Origin: Lumbricus rubellus | Lineage: Eukaryota; Annelida; Clitellata; Crassiclitellata; Lumbricidae | DNA length: 64,000 nucleotides | Assembly (NCBI GenBank): GCA_945859605.1 | Contig: OX243817.1 | Location: 34,130,660 to 34,194,659, forward strand | Direction: 5' to 3' | In this document: positions 39,934-51,800 of the stretch, in pieces | Layout: the number at the start of each line of letters is the position of its first letter | Numbering within the stretch: the stretch's first letter is position 1 | The notes under the pieces: generated by a model | Told to the model about the DNA's origin: nothing | Databases searched by the model: none | Seen by the model: the letters and a program-made list of their open reading frames with translations, nothing else | Position numbers and translations under genes: made by a program

Positions 39934-40686
39934 CAGTGATACCGCTCCTTGGCTTTTTTCCCAAGATCTTGGCTTTTTCAATCGTATCTTGGGATCTTGG
40001 CTTTTTTCCAAAGAACCTTGGCTTTTTTACTTGGCTTTTTTTTCTGCCCACTAAATAACAATAATCTTAGCAATAATCCTCTAAATAACAATAATTTAAG
40101 CAATAACCTACTACATAACAATAATCTTAGCAGTAATATAACCATTAATGGCTCCATCTACTGACTATGATTTATTCGATTTATTATTCTCTGAACTGTT
40201 TGCTCTCTGCATATTAGTTATTTGTGACGTCACGGGCAATTTGGCGCAATTCCGCGGAAAATTGAAAATAACTTGATAAAGATAAATAAAAGTTGATCAA
40301 TAACAATAGACATTAATCTTTAAAATGCAAACAAATCAGCTTTAGTGGCTCACAAGATCACACAAAAGCACACGAAAAATTTCTGAACTCAACAAAACAA
40401 CAACTAAAGTAAAGAAGACGTTTATTTCTCAAAAAGAGCGCACTGTGTTCCTAAATATTGTTAGTATGTTAGAAAATCAGCGAACGGAACAAATTATTAA
40501 CAATTTAACATACATTAATTTCAGGATTAATTATACATAATTTCATAAACATCGCAATTTATAGGATAAAATAGCTTCTTTCTCAATAAAAATAGATGAC
40601 ATGGTCAAAAATTATTAACTTGGCTTTTCTTGGCTTTTTTAAAGACCCCATCTTGGCTTTTCTTAAATTTTAGAGTGGTATCACTG
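39934..40686. mobile_element. Non-autonomous hAT-type DNA transposon, 753 bp, with 8-bp target duplication
   Basis: The termini are CAGTGATACCGCTC and GAGTGGTATCACTG, inverted copies with one mismatch. The 8-bp duplication GTTCTGCT lies at 39926-39933 and 40687-40694 and is exact. Both ends carry several copies of CTTGGCTTTT(T) in the same orientation, four to six on the left (39951-40050) and four on the right (about 40620-40665). No transposase is encoded; the interior is AT-rich. Confidence 0.88.
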
Positions 40687-41318
40687 GTTCTGCTTATTAT
40701 CGCCGTCATTGGTATTGAAAGCGAAAGTAACTATCAGAAACTCTGGACACAAGTTGTTAAAATGTGAGCGAATTTTTACCTAAACGAGTTGAACAAGTTA
40801 AACTACACGAATATTTGTCAATAAACGGCGTCAGGTTTTAGCATTAGAAATAATACGTCGAAAGCTGTCTATTTGCAACGATGTTACAGCAGCCAAAAGG
40901 TCGTGCGCTTTCGTGTCCTGTTCGTCTCACAAATGCAAGAATGAATTAACACGGATTGTTGATATCTCAGTGGATGAATATGCCTGCTTGTTGACACAAG
41001 GTTTGTGTATTTTAAATGTGTCAATACTGCAAATAAGATTATAGGCGTAAATTTGCCTCATTGTCGAGGCGGCGGCGGCACTAAGTTTTATGCTTATCTG
41101 TTTACATGCGTCAACTGCTTGTTAGGCTATTCATTCGCGTTTCATGACTTTGCAGTATTGTTTCATGTCTTCGTTTTCGTGATGTCATTGTTCAGTGAAA
41201 TAAACGATCGAATTTGAAATTCTTATCTGAAGCAAGACTCGACAATTAGTTTTCCATTATTTTGTGAGGTTCTTAATTTTATTTGTTATGTAATGAATGC
41301 AGCATTCATTTCAAGAAT

Positions 41319-41885
41319 CGAAGTGACTAGCGGACCGCCAGGCGGCCGTCCAATTTCAATTACTAGCGGACCGCCAGTCACGTTTAACCTGTCACGTGAG
41401 TAACGAGTCTTGATTCTTGAATATTGTTACAATAGCGGCAGTTACCGATAGTTTGTTTTATGTCGGAAAAAAATTCTAGAAACAAGGAGAAGGGAAACGA
41501 GAAACCATTTAGATGATTATATAGTATAAATAGAAGTTTGATTAACGAAGATAAATTTTGGTGTAAATAGAATTTGATAATCCTATCAACAGCGGTCCCA
41601 AATTATACCACTCATCCCAACATGCAAAGCGTGAGGGTCGGTTAGGGCTCAGGTTAGGGGTGGTGAGGGTCGGTTAGGGTTAGTTTTACGGTTATTGCAG
41701 TCATTCTGCTGAAATTGAAGCTGAACTGATGAACAATCGTCGATACGTCGCGCTTTAATTTTATTGCATTCGTTGGCAGCCATATTGTCTGGCGGTCCGC
41801 TAGTATTCCGTATTGGACGGCCGCCACTGGCGGTCCGCTAGTATTTGAAATTCGAGGGCCGCCTGGCGGTCCGCTAGTCACAGCC
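41319..41885. mobile_element. Fold-back element, 567 bp, with 9-bp target duplication (Mutator-like?)
   Basis: Near-terminal arms share GTGACTAGCGGACCGCCAGG at 41323 and its complement ending at 41881; a second CTAGCGGACCGCCAG copy follows in each arm. The flanks carry the exact 9-bp repeat TTCAAGAAT (41310-41318 and 41886-41894), which fits Mutator-like elements. The interior has telomere-like GGTTAGGG motifs (41640-41690) and units such as AAATAGAAGTTTGATTAACG that also occur in the large array at 14.8-17.0 kb. Confidence 0.7.
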
Positions 41886-41989
41886 TTCAAGAATTTACAT
41901 AACGACCCTTCAGGAAATCCACTCAGAGGCCGGTAATATCCATCCGTACATTCACCCACCGAGTCACCGACCCATCACTCAGAAATTTT

Positions 41990-42200
41990 TTAAATATATG
42001 AAGCAGGTCTCTTAAAGATAGCAACTCTAAGACACTCCTGACCCAGGTACGGTCATAGAGGAAAGTTTTAAATAGTTATAAAGAAGAGTCAGAAAACTCT
42101 CTGAGAAAACGCAGAGAAAGACCCCAATCGAGAAACCTGAGGTTTTCTAGTGACAGAGCAAGCATGTGAAATCATGAAGTCACCTCTAGAGGTCTTTGTT
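41990..42200 (-). mobile_element. SINE/retroposon body fragment
   Basis: CTCCTGACCCAGGTACGGTC, AAGTTTTAAATAGTTATAAA and TGAAGTCACCTCTAGAGGTC align in order with 60065-60250. The tail end is worn. Confidence 0.5.
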
Positions 42201-42648
42201 GTGGCTGTGACTTGAGAATTTGAACCATGTGTAGTTTCTGCAGATCTATTTTAGTTGTCAGATTGACTAGAAACAAGAACGAATTGTTGGTGAAACTAAG
42301 ACGACTGTCAGTCATCTGATTCCTTGAATATTCCACGTTTGAAAGTCAAATGCTTTGCACTTTACCAAAGGATGGTTGGAAGATGACATAGTAGAATAAA
42401 ATTAGGATAATATGCTTAAGCTGCGTGCACATCAGCAAGCTATCAACCCCGATGGAATGCATGCAAGCCATAAAAAGTTTGTATAGTTGTAAATTTGGCC
42501 TGAGAGACGAATTGGGTAATAAGAATCGCATGATTTTAATTCTAGAGTAATTTTTGATCTTCAAAAAGTTCTGTATGATGTACAAAAGCATCTATGGACT
42601 AAAGAGAGTGAGCCTTGACTTTTGATTATTGCAATGTATTGTATTGTA

Positions 42649-42651
<3 letters not shown>

Positions 42652-42708
<57 letters not shown>

Positions 42709-42724
42709 GTATATATATATATAT
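42652..42724. repeat. (AT)n microsatellite beside the gene 1 exon 1 acceptor
   Basis: An almost pure AT dinucleotide run with one CCTG interruption ends about 10 bp before the splice acceptor at 42734, so length changes could affect splicing. Confidence 0.9.
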
Positions 42725-42734
42725 TGTATTACAG

Positions 42735-42836
42735 CTTTACATAATACTTTGGGCTGCATTTGAGAGATGGCCGAAGAAGGAGACACTCCACAAATCAGTG
42801 CTCAGCCACCACTTGAAGAAACGCTTCAGGCTGGAG
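42735..42836 (+). CDS. Gene 1 exon 1 (first coding exon)
   Basis: The acceptor ttgtattacag ends at 42734 and the donor gtaagt starts at 42837. The ATG at 42767 opens a frame of 23 codons (MAEEGDTPQISAQPPLEETL and three more) and one base, giving phase 1. It encodes a short acidic, proline-containing leader with no hydrophobic signal. The acceptor in front of the ATG implies at least one upstream non-coding exon, which I could not locate. A long (AT)n array runs almost up to this acceptor (about 42652-42724). The first coding exon of gene 2 at 57385 has the same layout: acceptor, short 5'UTR, ATG, 19-23 codons and a phase-1 donor. Confidence 0.75.
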
Positions 42837-45800
42837 GTAAGTAGTATTGTTCCTTTGACTATGACCGCTCTGGCCCAGTATTGGGTTTGTGGACCCCTCT
42901 GCTTGGAATGACCTTCCCCCTTCTGTGCGGGTCAAGCGTATGTCTGGGGTCTCCTGTCTAAGTACTCATTGCTTGATGGTGTTTCTCTTTCCATGGGTAG
43001 GATGTTTCTGCGCTGAGAGTGCCTCTGAATTGGTCATACCGCAAGAGGCACTTTATAAATGTCCATACATGTACGATACCAACAAATGCTACTAAAAGAT
43101 AAACAATGAATAGTGTCAATTTTTTTATTTGTCATTACTTATTTTAGAATAAACTTGTAATGATTGGGTATTGCACTGTTATTTATAAGAATTATGAATG
43201 GATATACATGGTTTCATACAGTCCAGTATGCATGGTTTCATACAGTCTAGTTTGCCCCTCTATTCTCATTTATATTCTTTTGTTGTTATGTTACTGTTGT
43301 AGAATGTGTCTGATTAGACTGGACATCCATTATGTTTCTATTAATGTTATTAATTATGTTTGTTCTGTGTTAGACTAGATGCATATTATGTTGCTTATTC
43401 TTTAGTTCCAATGTTTCGTATTTCACATTGAAATTGGTGGATATTTGATGTGTGACTATTTTTCATGCCATCTTATCGCCTCTAGCATGAAATAGGTTGC
43501 CTTAATAAGGTAGGACTCCTGTTCATTTTTAGTATTCCTTAGTATCATGAGAAGTTATATCATTTCGTTTACATATTTATTTATTTACTGAGAATTTGAT
43601 ATAGCGCTCCTTCAAGGTTACTACTCAGGAGCGCTCCCAGTCCAACCCCGGTCGAATAAGACAGTCTTGAGAAGAGAAAGAAATGAAGTAGAAGTAGAAA
43701 GGCTAAAAGGTATTTGACGAAGGATAACAGGGAGCTCATTCCAGGTCGCAGGGCCAGCCACGGAGAAAGCACGGCGCTGCCTGATTGCAGTCCGTGAGCG
43801 TGGAACAATAAGTTCCGCTTGTGCATATATTGAATGTCAATTTCAATCTTGTTGGATCAATAAAAGATCGATTGCATAAGTGCATTATTTTGATAAAAGT
43901 TGACCATTAAGTTATTGTGGATTCTTTGATAGTTAACTATTTAAAAAATTGATCGTTAGCAGCCCATATTATTAAATATTGTTTTTTAGGTCATGGAAGT
44001 GATGAGACAAACATGAGTAATGTACGGTATCTGCTAGCTGAACGAATGGATCCAGATTTTGGACTTAATGATAAGTTGCTTCAGTTGGGTGCCTTGACTT
44101 ATCCTGAAACAGGGCGAATTAGAGGCGAAAAGTCAGTGTTTGAACGAAATGAGAAACTCCTGGAGCTAATTTTCAGCAAGAAGAAGCATCAGGCATTGTT
44201 GACGGCACTGACAGACACTGGGCAGAAACACCTTTTCAACCTAGTGAAAGGAAATGGAGGTATGTGATGATGCTGTGTGTCATTGAAGGTGAAGGAATTG
44301 CACATGGATGTATTTATGTGTACAATCGCTGTATGTATTATATATGCATTTACATTCCTAGAATGTCTGATATGGCACATTATGTTTAGGGGATGCTAGA
44401 TAGTCCGTGTCACGTCTCATATATCAATACATATAATGCTTCTTACAGCAATTCCGAATATGAATGGTTTCCAGATTTCATGTGCTGCAACTGCTCTGGT
44501 CTTCATGTCTTCAGATGAGAAAAAGTGCATACTGTGAATGGAATGAGTGTTTGAAATAGTATAACGCTAGGACATAATTTATGATAAAAGAATAAACTTT
44601 AAGAATGAGATTAACCTTGAGAGCATAGTGTACTTCTAACCGAGAAACTGTTATCTTATGCATTTTAATCCTGTTGGAAGTAACTAATAATTAATTGATT
44701 TGTACTGTTGAAAGTAGTGGTGATGGTACTGGTGGAAGTAGTGATAAAAATCCTGACTATGGTGGTGGATGTAGAGGTGTTATATATGTGGTTGATGATG
44801 TTGGTTGAAGTATTAGTGTTCACGGTCAAATTGGTGGCAGTGTAACTATTTACAATGACAATTACAACAGCAACTGCGGTAATGGCTGCTTCAGTGCTTC
44901 TCAATGTTATAATTCTGTGTAAGCTGATGCATTTTGTTTGTGATGATAGAATACAGTTCGGAATATGGTACAGTTTGGCCACTTCGAGAGAGAGAAACAC
45001 AAATATTGGATGCAAATCGTTTCAACCTGGTTGATATTATTGAACCAAGTGACCTGATCACAAGCATGTTTAGTAAGGGGGTCATCACTAACAGGCAGCA
45101 ACTGTATATCAATGGCCTACACAATAAAATAGAAAAGACTGAAACCATATTGGATGTTTTGAGGCGAGGCAGTGAAGAATGTTACTGGAAGACAGTTGAG
45201 TGCCTTCAGGAGACAAATCAGAGCCATGTTGCAGAAATTCTGGTGGATGGAGGAGGTAATAATTTTCTCTGAATTTTATCAAATTCAAATTAGCAACTTA
45301 AATTATGAGGTCAATCTGACACTCGACAACTACTTATGATTCTTTATGTTAATGCAAAATCGCGATTGTATCAGGATGGGACTCAGGTGGTGGTGGATCT
45401 TCGTCAGGGTTTAAAATTCTTGGTTTGCGTTCCCACTGCTTACCTGCATGGAACTCTGGAAACACATGCGTTCCCATTAAGCTCTTCATCAGCGTTTCCA
45501 CTGCTCACACATTCAGCGTTTCCACTGCTCACCCAAACCACTTCAGCCACTGTTGTGGTGCGCTGTGGTGCAGTGTATGTTCCTTGCCTTGCAGCCGAAG
45601 GGTTGCAGGTTCGAATCCACCTCAAGTCGCTGCAATTTTTATTAATCAATAATAGTTTACAATTTGTTTAAAAGCAAATGTGCAGAGCACCTCTAAGGCT
45701 TGTTGAGGTGCAATGGAAATTCGTCTGGCTCTAATTCAATTGGTTGGTTGATCAACCCATCCAGTAGTTAAAAATAAAATAAAAATATAAATAAAATGAA

Positions 45801-48800
45801 ATATTTTGATTGATTGATTTAAATGTAAATGAGTAAGTGATATTTTACTGCACGACAAGTGTTAATTTAATTATTTCTTTTTCAGTCTTGGCACAGGTGC
45901 ATGTTTCTAATGAGGGTGAAGCAGAGCAGGTGAATGAGGAGGAAGATCACCTTGTTGAAGCCTTGGAAGCCTTACTTGAAAACACATCACTTCCTCAATA
46001 CCAAAGAATAAGAGACCGTTTACACCTGCGAATTATGCGATCCAAGAAAGGAAAAAGCATCGTCTTTTACATCTACTGCAAAGCCAAGGATGAACTTCTG
46101 TATCTGTATGGGTTGCTGACCGAAGGAGAGTTCATGAAATCTATTTCATCAGTCTTTGATCTGTTGATTCCGGTTAGAAAGACAACAGTGTCAGCAGTGA
46201 ATTGGTCAGAAGAAGAGTTCACCAGATTCAGGACATACTTTGAAGGTAAGTTTACTCTATTGTTTTGAGTTTCCCCGATCTAGAACAGTAAGCACTTGGA
46301 GAATTGTGTAAAGTGTTAGCTCATTGCTCAATCATTGCTCACATTTGCTCTTGCTTGGCTTGACAACGCTTCTTAGAGTGCATAAAAAATTTCCAATTTT
46401 GAATTTGTCACATTTGTTATTGTTTATAGATTTAAATACAAATTTGGTTATGATAATAATCATAATTATAATGATAATTACAGACCCACATTAAGGTTGG
46501 TGCAATAGGTGCTGCAGCACCCGGTCCTGTTCAGTTTTGAGTGGCCCGCAGTTATGAATACGTGCATTATGGAATGGTGAGTTGAGAGAACCCCTGCCTT
46601 TGCGACCCTGGATAATTATAATACCAAACCATTGCCTTTTGCGTCAGTTTGGCTTTTCTGGATCTTGACGAGTTATGACTTCTATCTCCTACAGAACATC
46701 AATTTGCATTCTATGTAACTTTGTGGGATCAATTCCATTGTTCCTCAAAGGAAGAGTAATTCTATTATCACAAATTCTTGGCTTATGACAATGTTGTTGA
46801 CAAAGTTATAAAGTTGGGTGTTTGCTTCACTTAATGATAAATAAACAAATTGACCATTTCCTCCAATGCGTTCTGTTAACTTTGTTAAAGATAAACTCCA
46901 GCTTGATGAGAAGGCTGTTGAACAACAGCAGCAGTCATCAGGTGAGACTTTGAAAAACTGGAAATATTAATTATTGCATCTATGCTGTGTTGGTGCTAAC
47001 TCTATTTCAGTATTATTCCATGTAGAATGCTGCTTTCTGTTGTGTAGATTATTTCCATTCATTCAGTTATTTGATTCAATTATGTAGCACCTATGCAGTT
47101 TCTTACTGGGAAGTATTCCAGCCCAACTCTGGTGAAAGGTGGCAGTTTTAGATATAAATAGATTTAGTAGTTGAGAATTTCAATCACATTTAGATAATAA
47201 CATGCAGCCTTGCTTCTGTATGTTTTATGAGACATTTTAGTCGTGGCTGGGCTGGGAGCGCCTCTGAGTAGTTTCTTGAAGAGGCGCTATATAAATTCTA
47301 ATAATGAATGAATGAATGAGAATCACATCTATGAAATTCACAAATGTCTCAAAAACAGCTTTAAAGGTTCCTTGGCCACTGGCCTTATGCAGAGAATATT
47401 GTTTGTAAAACCAAAAGGACATACAGTCTGTGTACTTTTAGACTTGGTAGATGCATGTTTGAATAAACAAGAGCCACTGATACGCCATCATTTGCAAATA
47501 TAGATGTATCAAAAAGAAACATTGGATATGTTTAACCTTTTGAGTCCTTTTTTGTCACTTTGAGTAGTATCTTTGCATATAATACAGCCTACACGGAATT
47601 AGTTGGCTTGCAGGAAAGTGTGTCTGCTCATTTCAGATAAATTTTTGTAATGTAGCAGTAAGCATAGGGTTCATAGTTCTGATGCTCTGCATTCTTTTAT
47701 GATTCACATGAGCGTAAAATGAAGGTTAAGACTTTTTAGAGACCAACTTAAATTCTTAGTCTTGGAATTTGCTTTCTGTTCATGCTACAGAACCTCCAAA
47801 GCAAAGAGAAGCTGTTGAAGAAAGAACAGGTGATGAAGATGCTGGATCTCAAAAGTCGCTGGAAGCTGGAGGTATGACGAAATTAAACAATTACAAATAA
47901 CAATACATTCCATTTGCCCGGACTAAGACTATGGTATTCATCGCTCATAAATCAGCTGGTGCCCTGCACTTAGCTTTAGATCAGTGCTTTTTAAAGTTGA
48001 GTTTACGATTTATGGTACAGGTAATTTTAAATGTTGCAAGTTCTGTATGTAAACTGCTTTTACATTCGTCCAGATTTGTTGATTGATTTTTTTAATTAAT
48101 CAGTGAGTCAATGGACTTGAAATAATTGATTATTTCTGTTAATTAAATGGTACTAAATTATGTAATTTCAGCTGAGGCAAGAGGAACTGTTGAAGGAATT
48201 AGTGGTGATGGTGATGATGATGACGATGATGATGATGACTTCAGTGATGATGACTCGGATCCTGATGAAGGTAGTGAGGATGCCATCCGCAGGAAAATGA
48301 AGGAGGGTTTTGGACTGGAAGGTGAGTGTTGTAATTTTCTAAAACGTCCTATATACCACATTTTTAAAAATGTGTATCTTAGGTTACCGTCGAATTGGTA
48401 CTATTGTGGAGTTAGCCAGAGAAGAGAATCCATTTGTGTGTTAGGTATCTGAATGCAATCTGATGAGTATTAGATTTAGTCCATATATAATATCAGCCTC
48501 CGTTTTAATGCCCTACTACTGTGACTGGGTATTATAGTTTGTCTCTATAGTCAATCAATTACTCGTCAATTCCTGTAGAGCTACATTTTCAGAAAATGTC
48601 CTCATGCGATATGTGCGTCTGTCTCTATCTGAGGTGTTTGCAATCATCTTTGGGCATTTGATACAATATGTCCAAGTTCGTCATTTTTGTGACCTCCATA
48701 ATTCCTTTTGCTGTTTCCTCAGAGAATGCAACACATTTTTATTGTTGGTCTTAATTTTTTAAAATTTATTGCAGGTGATGATGTTGAAACTGCTATGTCG

Positions 48801-51800
48801 AAAATTGAATTAACAGGTAAGGAAAATAATTGTGAAGTATATTTGATTATGCCAGCTAGTCAGTTCAGTAGTCAGTCATTCAATTAATCACTCCGTCAAT
48901 CTATCATCTTAGCCCTTCCGTTCATTTGACAGTTTGAAATCTGTCTTGTAGCTTACTGCATTTAAATCAGCAAGTAATCTCTGTGCTCACCAGTCGTACA
49001 AACTTTGCTCGACGAACAATGTGACTGTTGCTGTGACTTACAGCAAGACTATGTTGCATTCTTGGCAACTTTGTAATTCATCCTGTGGGCGAGTTCTTTG
49101 ATATATTTCAGGTCCACGTCCAATAAGCACGTGACTGGTTTTGCTGACGTATCATTATTTGACCTTGCCTCTCCGATGAATTTTACTATAATTACACTTG
49201 AAGTTTTTTCATCGATTGATGTAATTTAGTAGTGCTATTATAGAAGTCATAGATTTCTTCCTTCTGTTGATCCAGTGTGACATATGACGTGGTCTCTGAA
49301 GCAGAGACCAATGAGGCCAATGCATTAAAATTTTGTTCTGTTATTCTGCACAGTATATTCATGTGACTTAACCATTGTAAACTTGCAGAGCTGACCAGGA
49401 TGGATGTAATAGCAGCCATAATGAGGAACACGACTGAGTATCTAATGGAGCACATGAGAACAGAGGGTCTCATCGATAAACTGCATGCAGCAGAATGTCT
49501 CACGGATGACGATACGCGATACATAAAGACGCTTTCGATCAGATCGGAGAGGAATGACGAGATATTGAACGTGATCGATAATGAAAAGAAGTACAATGAT
49601 TTAATCAGCTGCCTTCGTGAGACAAAACAATACTTGGCAGCAGACATCGTGGAAAAGGGCGGAGGTAATATAATCTTAACTTGATCTATTTAACGTCTAT
49701 GATGCATAATGTAATTATAAGAAATACCTCTTACTGGTTCCAAGCAACAATGCAACAAACATGACAACGTAAAAATGAGTGCAAGGTCTCTGGGCCACTT
49801 GCATGGCTATATTTGTAACTTGGCTTATCACTTGTGAACATTCCACTTTGTTCATGATTATTCCATGATAAATTTTAATAGAGTTGATAATCTTCAATGA
49901 ATTGTTGTCGTTGCTTTTGAGTTTACTGTTGTGGCTGCAACGATAATTTCTTTGGTGACCCAGGGTGTAAAAAATGGTGGACAACACTGATGTAGGGTTT
50001 TTGTCACATTTTGTTGATCACTGTGGAATTATAGTCTTTCATCCACCATATAAAAATGTGCCATAATACACTCCGGAAAATAGAATGTACTATAACTGTA
50101 CCTTTACTGAACCTATGTTTATGTGATACCGAAATATTAAAATTATGTTGATCTTTTGTTTCTTTAGTTGTCCTAAAGGTGAAGGTGTCTTTAAAGAAAG
50201 TGACCGTTCCTGATGTAGAGAAACATCTTGTGAAAATGATTGGTTCACTTCATGATAAGTCAGTTCCTAAAAGGGAAGAAGTCATAAAGTTTCTGTCACA
50301 GCTGAGAAGAGCCAGCATAGAGATTCTTGATGCTCAACCAGATGGAAGGGCTATCATCCTGTGGGTTTGGTGTCGATCCGAAAAGGCGCTCAGCAACGTT
50401 CGAACGTGGTACAAGTCGAAGAATCTTAATAAGATTCTGTCGGCCTTCTTTCGTCTTTTGATAAGTCATCAAATGCAGCTACCAGAAGTAATCCGCACCA
50501 ATATTGAAGACATAGACATGGAATATTGTAAGTATTTTAGTAATTTTTTATACGAAGATAACTAAATTTTTTTTTTATTGAGTAAGATGATTTTGTTGTA
50601 ATGCAGCTTAACATGAATGTGACAGAGGGCACTGACAAGTTGCAAAAAAGCGCTGTGGTTTTTACTTTAGCTAGGTCTAAATCTTCCAGATTTTTAAATT
50701 TGATTGACCATGATGATGATTAGGTTTTGTCTTTGTACATGCGTATTATGATGATTAGAAGCTCTCACACACTTTCACTTTGGTGATTCTAATTATTCTG
50801 AAATGCCGTTGTTTAACTACCATAGCTGCCTAAACAGACAAATACATTGTGTGCACATTAATGCTCACACTGTGGTACTGGCGACAGTTGTAAGTAAATT
50901 CTTTATTTAGCCAGATGACAAACAGTACTCTGGTGAACAAACATCGAGGTTAAGCAATCATTAAGTCAAGCTGACTATTATTATAGTTGTTACGTTTTTA
51001 CATGTACGTGTTGTTTTGAATAACCATGCATGTATATTGGTCTGGGAGTTTAGTTAAGTCTTTTTAAATGGTTTTTCATCAGTTGCTTTAAAGTCCTACT
51101 TAGTGTTTTAGCAGTTACATGTTGCCTGCCACTAATAACAGAATACTTATTCTCTCTATTTTAGCTGCTTGGCCTCCTAAACTTGACCTACTTCACCAGC
51201 TGCCAGTGACGGAAGATGTTGTCTGCGGCGTGACAACGTTGCCAGGCAAAATCTTCGTGCTTTGCCAGAATCCAACAGAAGTACTTGTGTTTGATAGCCA
51301 AGAGTACAGCAAGCCCAGTAAAAGAATACTCGTCAATGAGATATCATCTCCTGTTGACATTGTGGCATGTCACCAGGCCGCTTGTCTATACATAACCGAA
51401 AGTGCCAGCCTGAGCACTTGGAAGGTTACAACGGATGATGGTAAAGTTACCAAGTGGTTGCAGAATGTTGGTAACCCTTGCACATTGTCGTTGACGTCAA
51501 ATGGAGAAGTGGTTATGGCCAAACATGGTCATCCGTCCACTCTGGAGGTATACAGTTCCGATGGAAAGAAGCTACATGACATTAAATTGCCACTCAAGAT
51601 TGGTTCACCTTATCATGCTGTGGCGACTTCAGCTGGAACATTCTTTGTCAGCTATGGAGAGGAGAATAGCTTCAGTGGAATATTTGAAATTGACAAAGGC
51701 GGGAACATTATCAGCGATCTTGATTTTGGCTTCGAACCTATTGCAAATGTGTCCCATGAAGTAAACAGTATTCTTGACAAGCTATACAACGAAATCGCAA

